64,000 nucleotides of DNA from Streptomyces sp. TN58 (GTDB lineage Bacteria > Actinomycetota > Actinomycetes > Streptomycetales > Streptomycetaceae): contig NZ_CP018870.1 of NCBI RefSeq assembly GCF_001941845.1, positions 7,292,001-7,356,000 of the forward strand. Direction: 5' to 3'. Under the pieces are notes generated by a model. That model did not search any database. It was not told the DNA's origin and was given only the letters and a program-made list of their open reading frames with translations. The translations under genes were made by a program, and so were the position numbers. This document shows positions 49,825-58,068 of this stretch, in pieces; the first letter of the stretch is position 1; each line of letters opens with the position of its first letter.

Positions 49825-49967
49825 TGCTGCTTCTCCTTGCCCATGGTGTGTCGGTCGGGGCCCGCCGTGCGGCGCGCCCCGGTTCCATCCCTTGAACTCA
49901 CGGGACGGCACGCGGGGTTCCCCGGCGGAGATCGAGAACCGGCCAATCCGGGAGGACCGTCACAGCG
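49825..49967. other. Upstream region of the glycosyltransferase gene
   Basis: No gene recognised. The region carries the promoter of the minus-strand glycosyltransferase. Beyond it lie the remnant at 49968-50193 and, at 50375-50402, three copies of a 10-bp CCCCAGCGAA-type repeat just before the emfourin gene. Confidence 0.4.
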
Positions 49968-50193
49968 CGGACGACGTAGTCGACACAGGCGATGGCCGCC
50001 CGGCGCGGATCGCCGGCCTGGCGCTCGTACGCCCGCTGCTGCCCGGCGTGCGCGACCTACCGGACCCCGGGCCCCACGCCGGTCCAGGCCGGGCGTGATC
50101 GACGACGCGGGACACGCCCTCCCGTACGAGCAGCCGGAACTCCTGCGCGCTCTCCTCGCCGACCGGCTCGCCCGAGTCGAGCGCTCACTCTGA
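49968..50193 (+). pseudogene. 3' remnant of an alpha/beta hydrolase gene
   Basis: One frame gives ADDVVDTGDGRPARIAGLALVRPLLPGVRDLP (49968-50060). A different frame gives GVIDDAGHALPYEQPELLRALLADRLARVE and a stop at 50191-50193. DAGHALPYEQPELL is the typical catalytic-His C-terminus of alpha/beta hydrolases. The two pieces need a frameshift near 50070, and the rest of the gene is absent. Confidence 0.5.
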
Positions 50194-50374
50194 CCGGCCG
50201 GAGCCGTACGTACGCCGCCTTCCACACGGCACGGCACCTACGGCATGTGAGGACGGCCGGGCGGCAACGGCGCTTTCCGGACGTTCGCGGGGCACGGCCC
50301 CCGCCGGGTGACAACAGGCCGCCGTTCGGGGCAGGCGCGGCAGTGGCTGCGACACGCAGACCGTGTGCCACCCC

Positions 50375-50402
50375 AGCGAACCCCAGCGAACCCCAGCGAA
50401 CA
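50375..50402 (+). repeat. Three copies of a 10-bp repeat
   Basis: CCCCAGCGAA is repeated three times in tandem immediately before the ribosome binding site of the emfourin-like gene. Confidence 0.8.
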
Positions 50403-50415
50403 GGAAGGAACGGCC

Positions 50416-50658
50416 ATGCTGATAACGGTCACCCGCTCCGGAGGCTTCGCCGGCCAGGAGAAGCTCGGCGCACTCGACACCTCCGGCCGCACGGACGCCG
50501 CGGACCTGGAAGAGCTCGCCAAGCGGGCCGTCGCGCCCGTCGCGGACGGCTACCACTACCGGATCACCGTCGACGACGAGGTGCTCGACCTCCAGGACCC
50601 CTGCCTGTCCGACGCCCAGCGCACACTCATCCGAACCGTCCTCGGAGTGGGCGCCTGA
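50416..50658 (+). CDS. Emfourin-like metalloprotease inhibitor domain protein
   Basis: The 80-residue protein resembles emfourin, the protealysin inhibitor: ITVTRSGGFAGQEKLGALDTSGR, ADLEELAKRAV, GYHYRITVDDEVLDLQDPCLS, and LIRTVL. Emfourins bind and block M4 (thermolysin-like) peptidases and are usually next to the peptidase gene. AGGAA precedes the ATG. Here no peptidase gene is adjacent; an RNB ribonuclease follows after 117 bp. It has no signal peptide, so it acts inside the cell. Confidence 0.82.
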   Translation: MLITVTRSGGFAGQEKLGALDTSGRTDAADLEELAKRAVAPVADGYHYRITVDDEVLDLQDPCLSDAQRTLIRTVLGVGA

Positions 50659-50763
50659 CCGGCCCGCTGCACCCAGGTCCCACCGCACGAGGAGCCGGCT
50701 CCGCACCGGGGCCGGCTCCACCCGGACGGATCTCCCCGCCGTGCCGGGGTGCGGCCGCCGCCC

Positions 50764-50769
50764 TACGCT
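50764..50769 (+). promoter_or_regulatory. -10 element, leaderless ribonuclease gene
   Basis: TACGCT lies 6 nt before the ATG at 50776, and no ribosome binding site is present. Confidence 0.55.
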
Positions 50770-50775
50770 CGGGGC

Positions 50776-52254
50776 ATGCCACGCCGCCCGATGCGCATGT
50801 CCGAAGAGGCCAAGGCCGCGCTCGCCACCGCCTTGCAGAAGCTCCGGACCGATCTGCAGGCACGCCCGGTCTTCCCCGACCCCGTGCTCGCGGCGGCCGA
50901 GGCAGCCGCCCGCGCGCCCCGGCTGCCCGACAAGGACGCCACCGACCTGCCGCTCTTCACCATCGACCCGCTCGGGTCCAAGGACCTCGACCAGGCCATG
51001 TACCTGGAGCGGCGGCCCGGTGGCGGATTCCGGGTGCACTACGCCATCGCCGACGTGGCCGCCTTCGTCACCGCCGGCGACGCGCTCGACGCCGAGGCCC
51101 ACAAGCGGATCGTGACGCTGTACTTCCCCGACGGCAAAGTGCCGCTGCACCCGCCCGTCCTGTCCGAGGGCGCGGCCAGCCTGCTGCCGAACCAGAAGGT
51201 CCCCGCCCTGCTGTGGGAGCACGACCTCGATGCCCACGGTGAGGTGACCAGGTCGTCGGTGAGCCGCGCCCTGGTCCGCAGCAAGGCCCAGTACGACTAC
51301 ACGGGCGTCCAGCAGGACATCGACTCCGGCACCGCCGAGGAGTCCGTCGCCCTGCTGCGCGAGATCGGCACCCTGCGCGAAGCCGTCGAGGCCGAACGCG
51401 GCGGCATCTCGCTCAACCTGCCGGACCAGGAGGTCACCTTCGCGCACGGATCGTTCCGGCTGAACTACCGGGCCGCACTGCCCGTGGACGGCTGGAACGA
51501 GCAGATCTCCCTCATGACCGGCATGGCCGCCGCCACCATGATGCTGGCGGGCGGCCCCGGCATCCTGCGGACCCAGGAACGGGCCCCGACCCACGAGGTC
51601 GCACGCCTGCGCCTCATCGCCCAGGGCCTCGGCATCGACTGGCCGCACCACGTGTCATACGCCGAGCTGATCCGCTCGCTGGACCCGCGGGAGCACAGGC
51701 ACGCGGCCTTCCTCCACGAGGCGGCCGGGGCGCTGCTGCTGAAATCGGTCTACCGGTCCTTCCGCGACCACGACCAGATCCCCGCGCAGACGGTCCACGC
51801 GGCGATCGCCGCCCCGTACACGCACTGCACGGCGCCGCTCAGGCGCCTGGTCGACCGGTACGCCGGCGAGGTGTGCGTGGCCGCCGCCGCGGGCCAGGAC
51901 ACACCCGAGTGGGTGCTCGCGGCCCTCGACGCCCTGCCGGACACCATGGCGAAGGCGAAGGGCAGTGCGGCGGACCGGCAGTCCGTGGACCTGGTGGAGG
52001 CGGCGCTGCTCATGGACCGGGTGGGAGCCGTATTCGACGCCGTGGTCATCGACACCGACGCGGAGGAGGACCGGCCGAACCCGCGGGAGGGGAAGGTCCA
52101 GCTGGCGGAGCCCGCCGTGCTGGGCAGCGTCACTTCCGCCGCCGCCGACCTCAAGCTCGGTGCGAGCGTCCGGGTCAGGCTCGAACGCGCCGACCCCGCT
52201 TTTCCCGAGAAGAACAAGCGGGTCCTCTTCAGCCTGGTGCAGAACGGCGGCTGA
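50776..52254 (+). CDS. RNB domain ribonuclease (RNase II family)
   Basis: Predicted 492 residues. The RNB catalytic domain runs from about residue 50 to 385: TIDPLGSKDLDQAMYLERR contains the metal-binding Asp cluster, VHYAIADVAAFV, KRIVTLYFPDGKVPLHP, and the RNA-clamp motif AAPYTHCTAPLRRLVDRYAGEV near 345. In E. coli RNase II the site has four Asp; here the fourth position is Gln (DLDQ), which I believe is usual for the actinobacterial branch. The N-terminal cold-shock domains are missing, and the C-terminal ~50 residues form only a short OB-like region. Predicted 3'-5' exoribonuclease. ATG 50776 fits the leaderless promoter. Confidence 0.87.
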   Translation: MPRRPMRMSEEAKAALATALQKLRTDLQARPVFPDPVLAAAEAAARAPRLPDKDATDLPLFTIDPLGSKDLDQAMYLERRPGGGFRVHYAIADVAAFVTAGDALDAEAHKRIVTLYFPDGKVPLHPPVLSEGAASLLPNQKVPALLWEHDLDAHGEVTRSSVSRALVRSKAQYDYTGVQQDIDSGTAEESVALLREIGTLREAVEAERGGISLNLPDQEVTFAHGSFRLNYRAALPVDGWNEQISLMTGMAAATMMLAGGPGILRTQERAPTHEVARLRLIAQGLGIDWPHHVSYAELIRSLDPREHRHAAFLHEAAGALLLKSVYRSFRDHDQIPAQTVHAAIAAPYTHCTAPLRRLVDRYAGEVCVAAAAGQDTPEWVLAALDALPDTMAKAKGSAADRQSVDLVEAALLMDRVGAVFDAVVIDTDAEEDRPNPREGKVQLAEPAVLGSVTSAAADLKLGASVRVRLERADPAFPEKNKRVLFSLVQNGG

Positions 52255-52285
52255 CCCCTCGTCGGCTGCCGGTGCCGGGCTGACG

Positions 52286-52291
52286 TAGCGT
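52286..52291 (+). promoter_or_regulatory. -10 element, leaderless membrane-protein gene
   Basis: TAGCGT lies 6 nt before the ATG at 52298. Confidence 0.5.
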
Positions 52292-52297
52292 TCGGGC

Positions 52298-53125
52298 ATG
52301 AGCACGCCCCCGCCCCAGCAGCACCCCGGCCCGTACGGGCCCCCGCAGCCCGCCCACCAGCAGCCCTTTCCGGCCCAGCCGTACCCCGCGCAGCCGTACT
52401 CCGGTCAGCCACACCCCGGGCAGCCGTACCCTGCCCAGCCGTACCCCGGCCAGGGCGCATGGGGTCAGCCCCCGATGGGTCCGCCGCAGCGCAAGAACCG
52501 GACGGGGCTGGTGATCGGCATCGCCGTGGGCTCGCTGGTGGTGCTCGGGGTCCTCGGGTTCGCGGCGAACCTGCTGACGGGATCCGCGGGCGGCTTCCCG
52601 GAGGCCACCCACCGCCTCACCGTCCCCAAGACCCTCCTGGACGGCAAGTACCAGCTGGACCAGGACCTTTCGGCCACCGCCGGCGAAGAAGCCCTGAAGG
52701 GCACGTACGACTCCAAGATCCGTGATCCGAAGCCGGTCGTCGGCCAGTACAGCTCCGAGTCCCCGCAGGGTACGGGGGCCCTCGTGCTCTCGGGCATGTA
52801 CGGCCGGTTCAAGGACCCCGCGGGCGCCCGCAGGAAGATGCTCAAGGGGGCCGGAGAGTCCGACGGCGCGACGGTGGCGGTCCCCGCGAGGGACATCACC
52901 CCCGTCGGTTCCGACATCACCCTGTCCTGTCAGGTGCTGACCATGAAGCAGGGCGCGGCCGAGGGTTCCCTGCCGATGTGCGCCTGGGCGGACGCGAACA
53001 CCGGAGCCTCGGTCGGATTCGTCACCCCCGAGACGGCGCAGCAGAAGCCCGCTTCCGTCGACCTCGCCGCGTTCGCCGCGGCCACCCTCAAGGTGCGCTC
53101 CGAATCCCGGCAGCCCATCGGCTGA
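52298..53125 (+). CDS. Single-pass membrane protein with Pro/Gln-rich cytoplasmic tail
   Basis: Predicted 275 residues. Residues 1-65 repeat PYPAQPY/PGQPYPAQ units (cytoplasmic). One membrane helix is at about 70-92 (TGLVIGIAVGSLVVLGVLGFAANLL). An exported domain of ~180 residues follows (FPEATHRLTVPKTLLDGKYQL, LSGMYGRFKDPAGARRKML, ITLSCQVLTMKQGAAEGSLPMCAWAD) with two cysteines that could pair. This layout is common in Streptomyces proteins of unknown function. A hairpin terminator follows. Confidence 0.8.
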   Translation: MSTPPPQQHPGPYGPPQPAHQQPFPAQPYPAQPYSGQPHPGQPYPAQPYPGQGAWGQPPMGPPQRKNRTGLVIGIAVGSLVVLGVLGFAANLLTGSAGGFPEATHRLTVPKTLLDGKYQLDQDLSATAGEEALKGTYDSKIRDPKPVVGQYSSESPQGTGALVLSGMYGRFKDPAGARRKMLKGAGESDGATVAVPARDITPVGSDITLSCQVLTMKQGAAEGSLPMCAWADANTGASVGFVTPETAQQKPASVDLAAFAAATLKVRSESRQPIG

Positions 53126-53163
53126 TCGCAGCCGGCGGCTCCCGACCGTCACAGAGTCCTGCC

Positions 53164-53202
53164 GAAGCCGTAGCCGACCCTCCCGGGATCGGCTACGGCT
53201 TC
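53164..53202 (+). terminator. 14-bp hairpin terminator
   Basis: GAAGCCGTAGCCGA at 53164-53177 pairs perfectly with TCGGCTACGGCTTC at 53189-53202 around an 11-nt loop, 39 bp after the membrane-protein stop codon. Confidence 0.78.
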
Positions 53203-53235
53203 GTCGCGTGCGCAGTCCCGAACTCCGCTTGCTAA

Positions 53236-53252
53236 ACGGACCGCCGGTCCGT
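53236..53252. promoter_or_regulatory. TetR-type operator 1 (ACGGACC-GCC-GGTCCGT)
   Basis: A perfect 7-3-7 dyad about 85 bp upstream of the SnoaL-like gene. A second, weaker copy is at 53267-53283, three helical turns away. A tetR gene is third in the operon that follows. Confidence 0.75.
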
Positions 53253-53266
53253 AAGGTCACGATCAT

Positions 53267-53283
53267 ACGGACTAGCGGTCCGC
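53267..53283. promoter_or_regulatory. TetR-type operator 2
   Basis: ACGGACT-AGC-GGTCCGC repeats the dyad of 53236-53252 with two mismatches in the arms. The centre-to-centre distance is 31 bp, so two dimers could bind on the same face of the helix. Confidence 0.65.
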
Positions 53284-53335
53284 TTATGCGGGCGGCCCGC
53301 GCCCCCCTCCCACCGGCAGACAGGAACCCCGAACG

Positions 53336-53761
53336 ATGACGACGACGATCCCCATGACGGCCGCGGAGCTCTACCGCCACGGCCTGGAGCTGCTGTTGCG
53401 GTCGGACTTCGCCGCCTGGATCGACCTGTGGGACACCCGCGGCGTCCTCGAATTCCCCTTCGCCCCCGACGGCTGGCCCTCGCGTCTCGAAGGCAAGGCC
53501 GCGGTCGGCGCGTACATGCGCCACTACCCCGACCACGTCGACCTGTACGACTTCCCCGAGGTGATGATCCATCAGACCGCCGTCCCCGAAACGATCGTGG
53601 TCGAGATGCGCGGAGTCGGCCGCCTCGTGAAGACCGACACCCCCTACGACATGAAGTACATCGCCGTGGTCACGGTCGAGGACGGTCTCATCACCTCCTA
53701 CCGCGACTACTGGAACCCCCTCGCCGCGCCCGGCACCGACTTCACCGGAGCGAACCGATGA
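53336..53761 (+). CDS. SnoaL-like / NTF2-fold protein
   Basis: The 141-residue protein has the SnoaL/NTF2 cone-fold pattern: AAELYRHGLELLLRSDFAAWIDLWDTRGVLEFPFAP, LEGKAAVGAYMRHYPDHVDL, and VVTVEDGLITSYRDYWNPLA. Such proteins act as cyclases, isomerases or ligand binders. It is first in a three-gene operon with an NmrA-like reductase (4-bp ATGA overlap) and tetR. Confidence 0.85.
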   Translation: MTTTIPMTAAELYRHGLELLLRSDFAAWIDLWDTRGVLEFPFAPDGWPSRLEGKAAVGAYMRHYPDHVDLYDFPEVMIHQTAVPETIVVEMRGVGRLVKTDTPYDMKYIAVVTVEDGLITSYRDYWNPLAAPGTDFTGANR

Positions 53762-54702
53762 CGAACACCACCAGCACGAGCACGAGTGCGGGCACCGCAG
53801 CAGCCCCCGCCACCCTGGTCACCGGAGCCACCGGTACCACCGGCCGCCGCGTCACCGCCGGGCTGATCGCCGAAGGGACACGTGTCAAGGCGGCCGCCCG
53901 CACCGCCGGCCGGGGGTCCGCGCACACCGGCGCCGAGGCCGTCCGCTTCGACTGGAACGAGCCCGCGACCTGGACCGAAGCCCTGGACGGCGTCGACCGC
54001 GCCTACCTCGTTCCACCCACCGGCTCACCGGACCCGGCCGCCGTCATGCTGCCGTTCCTCCGCCAGGCCCGCGCGGCGGGCGTACGCCGCGCCGTGCTGC
54101 TCAGCTCCTCCGCGATCCCCGCGGGCGGCCCCGCCGTGGGCTGGGTCCACGAGCAACTGCCCGCCCTGTTCGAGGAGTGGGCGGTGCTGCGGCCCTCCTG
54201 GTTCATGCAGAACTTCGCCGGATCCGCCCCCCACGCGCGCACCATCCGCGAGGACGGCGCCATCCTCACCGCCGCCGGCGACGGCCGCGTCGGATTCGTC
54301 GACGCCGACGACATCGCCGCCGTCGCCGTACGTGCTCTGACCGGTGAACGGGCCCCCGACACCGACCTGATCCTCACCGGGCCGCAGGCACTCAGCTACA
54401 CCGACGCCGCCGCGATCATCAGCGATGTCACCGGACGGCCCGTCGTGCACCGGCAGCTGACCTACGAGGAGCTGCGCGACCGGTGGGCGGCCCGGATACC
54501 CCTTGAGTTCGCCACCATGCTGGCGCGGATGGACCGTGCCATCGCCGAGGGGGCCGAGGACCGCACCTCGGACACCGTCGAGCGGATCACCGGCCGGCCC
54601 CCGGGCACTCTGCGCGCCTTCGTCGAACGGGAACTGCGAGCGGGCGCGAGCCGCGCACACGAACCGGCCGAATATCATTCCCCGGGGCCGCAGAGGCCGT
54701 AG
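53758..54702 (+). CDS. NmrA-like NAD(P)H-binding protein
   Basis: Predicted 314 residues. A Thr/Ser-rich start is followed by the NAD(P) motif TLVTGATGTTGRRVTAGL near residue 20, a short-chain-reductase-like fold with AVLLSSSAIPAG near residue 115, VLRPSWFMQNF near residue 143, and GFVDADDIAAVAVRAL. This is the atypical SDR group of NmrA and NAD(P)H azoreductase/ergot EasG-like proteins. It is coupled to the SnoaL-like gene and followed 15 bp later by tetR. Confidence 0.87.
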   Translation: MTNTTSTSTSAGTAAAPATLVTGATGTTGRRVTAGLIAEGTRVKAAARTAGRGSAHTGAEAVRFDWNEPATWTEALDGVDRAYLVPPTGSPDPAAVMLPFLRQARAAGVRRAVLLSSSAIPAGGPAVGWVHEQLPALFEEWAVLRPSWFMQNFAGSAPHARTIREDGAILTAAGDGRVGFVDADDIAAVAVRALTGERAPDTDLILTGPQALSYTDAAAIISDVTGRPVVHRQLTYEELRDRWAARIPLEFATMLARMDRAIAEGAEDRTSDTVERITGRPPGTLRAFVERELRAGASRAHEPAEYHSPGPQRP

Positions 54703-54717
54703 ACTTAAGGAGGACGA

Positions 54718-55320
54718 GTGGCCCGACGACCGGAGCCCGCGGAGCGTACGGAGCGCGCCGACGCCCAGCGCAACCGGGAAGCCGTCCTGGCGGCCGCCGA
54801 CGCCCTCTTCGCCGCCAGCAGCAGCCCGCACAGCGTGTCGATGGACGACATCGCGGCGGCCGCGGGCGTGGGCAAAGGCACCCTCTTCCGCCGCTTCGGA
54901 GACCGCGCCGGCCTGATCGCCGCGGTGATCACCTCCCGCCTCGAACCGCTTCAGCACACGGTGCGGGAGGTGCAGGAGTCGACCGGTTCCGCACCGAGGC
55001 GGCGGGTGCTGGCCCTCCTCGACGCCTCGCTGACCTTCAAGATCGAGAACCGGCACCTCATGGCGGCCGCCGAGGACGCCGGGCTCAGCAGCCCCTACCA
55101 GGCCGCGCACTACGGCTGGTGGCACGAAACGCTGCGGGCGGCGCTCGACCAGGTACCCGGCGTCCACGACCCGGAATTCACCGCACACGCCCTGCTGGCC
55201 GCCATCCGCGCCGACCTCGTCGCACACCTGGTCGACGAACGGAAGATGTCCCCGGAGGCCCTGCGCTCCTCGCTCGCCGCCCACGTCGACAGGGTCCTCG
55301 GCGGAGACAGCGGTCAGTAG
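54718..55320 (+). CDS. TetR family regulator of the SnoaL/NmrA operon
   Basis: Predicted 200 residues from GTG 54718 after AAGGAGGA. Helix-turn-helix: ALFAASSSPHSVSMDDIAAAAGVGKGTLFRRFGDRAGLI at about 28-66, followed by a ligand domain (LLDASLTFKIENRHLMAAAEDAG). As the third gene of the operon it probably autoregulates through the tandem dyads at 53236 and 53267. Confidence 0.88.
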   Translation: MARRPEPAERTERADAQRNREAVLAAADALFAASSSPHSVSMDDIAAAAGVGKGTLFRRFGDRAGLIAAVITSRLEPLQHTVREVQESTGSAPRRRVLALLDASLTFKIENRHLMAAAEDAGLSSPYQAAHYGWWHETLRAALDQVPGVHDPEFTAHALLAAIRADLVAHLVDERKMSPEALRSSLAAHVDRVLGGDSGQ

Positions 55321-55324
55321 GCGC

Positions 55325-55657
55325 TCACTCCGGCCGGCCGGGAGGCCGGTAGCGGATCTGCTCGGCCTTGCGCAGCGCGTCCAGCGTGTCGTCGACGGAG
55401 AGGAGCACGGTCGTCTCGAACGAGCTGAGCGCCCCGCCCCCGCTGATCGCCAGCGCCACCGAGGCCATGGAGACGTTGTCGGGGGCCTCCCACAGGTTGT
55501 ATCCGTCATGGCTGCCGAAGGCGTACCAGAAGCCGTGGAGCTTCCCGCCGACGGACTCGATGTAGGACCTGGCGGCCGTCGCGCGGTCCTCGGGGTGGCT
55601 CATCAGCCGTGCCCACGTCTCCGGGGTGTAGCTGAACCTCGACAGGTAGAGCGGCAT
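55325..55657 (-). CDS. GYD domain protein
   Basis: The 110-residue protein has the GYD family layout: LYLSRFSYTPETWARLMSHPEDRATAARSYIESVGGKLHGFWYAFGSHDGYNLWEAPDNVSMASVALAISGGGALSSFET at residues 3-83, with the G-x-D-G-Y segment in the middle. The fold is a small ferredoxin-like domain of unknown function. It converges on the tetR gene. Confidence 0.85.
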   Translation of the reverse strand: MPLYLSRFSYTPETWARLMSHPEDRATAARSYIESVGGKLHGFWYAFGSHDGYNLWEAPDNVSMASVALAISGGGALSSFETTVLLSVDDTLDALRKAEQIRYRPPGRPE

Positions 55658-55829
55658 CGTGCACCTCGTTTCCGTTGTGTGGAAGAGGTGCCCGCAGCCG
55701 CCCGGGGAAGGGCCCGTCAGGTCCCCGGATCCCCCGAACGGCCGCCCCCGAACGGGCCGCCCCGCGGCCCGCGCGACGGCGAGGTGCCCCCGGGCCGCAC
55801 GCGCCGGGGGCACCTCGGCCCGTACGCCG

Positions 55830-57986
55830 CTACGGCGACGCCGCCGCCGGCATGACGTGGCCGAGCAGGCCCTCCCGCACGTACGGCCCCTCGCAGTCGG
55901 CGCGGTTGGAGACGAAGTGGTCGAAGACGGACGGTATGTAGCACCGGTAGAGGGGTACCGAGCCCGGCACCGCCTCCGTGTACACGTAACCGATCGCGCC
56001 GAGGGGCTGCTGCCCCTCGCAACCCGGATCGGGGGTCAGCAGCGAGTGGTTCGCCGCCTTGCACTCGTACAGCCGGACCGTGCCGGGCGCCGGGTCGCGC
56101 AGCACCTTCCAGACCGCCTCGTGGGTGAAGCCGGCGGGCAGCGGCCGTGGGGAGGCCAGGTGCCCGGCGTGCGGACGGTAGCCGCGCACCAGGGGCGCGT
56201 ACGGGGTGCTGTGGCCGTGGGCGCGCCCCCATGTGCGCAGGTAGCCCTCGGCGCCCTGCATGAGCTCGTCCACCACGTCCTGGCCGCCGGTGACCCGGAT
56301 GTCCTCGATCCAGTCCGGCACGAGGCCGTAGTGGGCGCCGCCGCCGTCCGTGTTGACGTCCCACACGCGCGAGCCGGTGACCTGCCGGTCGAGGAGCGAA
56401 CCGCCGTCCGCGCTGCGGAAGGGATAGCGGACCTGCTCTCCGCCGGCGGCCCGGGGGCCGGGCAGCCAGGCGAAGCCGTTCATGTCGGTGCCGATGCCGT
56501 ACCCCGCGCCGTACCGGGCGCGCAGGGCGGCGTGTTCACGCGCCTCGGCGGCGAACGCGGGGGCCTCGTACATGTGGCCCGTGATGAAGCCGCCCAGGCG
56601 GTAGACCCGCTCGGTCCAGTTCTCGTCCATCCAGCCGTGCGTGGACAGCACCCCGGAGTAGCGCTCGGCTTCGAGCACGCGCAGCGCCTGGTTCGCGGCC
56701 TTGACGCTCATGTGGTCGATCTCCAGCATCATGCCGCGCTTCGTCATGCCCAGCACCGCGTACTCGCCCAGCGCGGTCAGCCCGCGGCGGTTGCACTGGG
56801 CAGCGGCCTGCATGGAGGGGCCGCCGTACTCGGGGAGCTCCACGCCCTCTGGCAGGGCGGCCCGGATCCGGGCCGCCGCCTCCGCCTCCGACGGCGCGGT
56901 TCCGGCGCCCGCGGGGCCGGCGGCTGCGGCGGTGGCAGCCGCGGCGTGCCCGGCGTGCCCGTCCGGTCCCGCGGCCGGCCCGAAGCCGATCGGGTTGTCG
57001 TGCTCCGGCCCGGTGCACGGCTCCGTGCTCCAGAAGGTGCCCGTCGACAGGAACTGGCCCGCGTTGACGGCCATCCCCTGGGTGCCCGAGTCGAACCGTA
57101 CGCCGCACAGCGCGTTGTCGAACTTGTGGCACAGGAACATGCTGCGCACACCCAGACGGTGCAGTTCGTCCAGCCCGCGGTCGATGTCGTCCATGGTGCA
57201 GCGGGCGCTGTCCAGCACCTGCTTGCAGCCGAACGGCTCGGAGGTCTCCACCCCGAGGACGACGGCCAGCTTGCCCTCTTGGATGACCTTGCGCGCCTGG
57301 CCGGGATCGGTGACGACCCGGAACCAGCCCTTGCCCGCGCCGCCGTACATGGTGTCCACGTAGGCCTGGAGCTCGTACGTCTTCTGGATCTGGAGCCGGA
57401 TCGCGCTCATCTCGTCGCAACCGCGGTCCTTGAAGAAGTACAGCGAGCAGATCACCCCGTTGGTGACCATGTCGTTCACCAGGACCCGCTGGCCGCCCCG
57501 CCAGGCCCGCTCCACCCACGCGTAGTACGTCTGCTGGTGGGTGGCGGAGTCATGGGCCGGCCAGTCGCGGAACGTCGGCCAGCCGTTCGGGTCGTGCCTG
57601 CCGTCACCACCCTTGGTGATCATGTCGAAGAGGGCGAGGACCCCGTTCGGATAGTGCTCGGGACAGTCCTTCAGCGCGTCGGCCACGCCCGCGGTGGAGA
57701 AGGCCTTTCCGCATACCAGCCGCCCGCCGAAGCCCTCGTCGGACATCAGGTGGACATGCCCGTCCACGTATCCGCGGACGCGGCCCTGGTCGTCCGTCCC
57801 GGTGAACGGCGCCCCGGTGACGTTGACCTGCGAGTCCGGGGCCGGGCGGGCCACCGGCTCCCACCACTGCGGCCCGGCGGGCGCGCCGGCGGCCGCCGGG
57901 CCGAGGGCCAGCGTCACCAGTGCGAGGACCAGGCCGATCAGGAGGTACCGGTACCGGCTCCGTTTAGAGGCTCTTCGTCGGTTCAT
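55830..57986 (-). CDS. Secreted M19-like amidohydrolase with C-terminal DUF5648-type repeat
   Basis: Predicted 718 residues from ATG 57986 (AAGGG upstream). A Sec signal ([24 protein letters not shown]) is followed by a metal-dependent TIM-barrel: the HxH motif in [14 protein letters not shown] near residue 75, GVETSEPFG near residue 240, [14 protein letters not shown] near residue 420, [10 protein letters not shown] and [11 protein letters not shown]. This fits membrane dipeptidase/amidohydrolase families. An Ala/Gly-rich insert lies at about 325-355. The last ~110 residues ([40 protein letters not shown]) are a DUF5648-type lectin-like repeat. It may cleave a peptide or wall component outside the cell. 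Confidence 0.82.
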   Translation of the reverse strand: MNRRRASKRSRYRYLLIGLVLALVTLALGPAAAGAPAGPQWWEPVARPAPDSQVNVTGAPFTGTDDQGRVRGYVDGHVHLMSDEGFGGRLVCGKAFSTAGVADALKDCPEHYPNGVLALFDMITKGGDGRHDPNGWPTFRDWPAHDSATHQQTYYAWVERAWRGGQRVLVNDMVTNGVICSLYFFKDRGCDEMSAIRLQIQKTYELQAYVDTMYGGAGKGWFRVVTDPGQARKVIQEGKLAVVLGVETSEPFGCKQVLDSARCTMDDIDRGLDELHRLGVRSMFLCHKFDNALCGVRFDSGTQGMAVNAGQFLSTGTFWSTEPCTGPEHDNPIGFGPAAGPDGHAGHAAAATAAAAGPAGAGTAPSEAEAAARIRAALPEGVELPEYGGPSMQAAAQCNRRGLTALGEYAVLGMTKRGMMLEIDHMSVKAANQALRVLEAERYSGVLSTHGWMDENWTERVYRLGGFITGHMYEAPAFAAEAREHAALRARYGAGYGIGTDMNGFAWLPGPRAAGGEQVRYPFRSADGGSLLDRQVTGSRVWDVNTDGGGAHYGLVPDWIEDIRVTGGQDVVDELMQGAEGYLRTWGRAHGHSTPYAPLVRGYRPHAGHLASPRPLPAGFTHEAVWKVLRDPAPGTVRLYECKAANHSLLTPDPGCEGQQPLGAIGYVYTEAVPGSVPLYRCYIPSVFDHFVSNRADCEGPYVREGLLGHVMPAAASP

Positions 57987-58068
57987 CCCCATCCCTTCCA
58001 CGAAGCGTGCACGACACTGCGGAGATGGTCTTCGTCGGTCCCGGACACCGCCTGCGCGCCCGCGGGGG

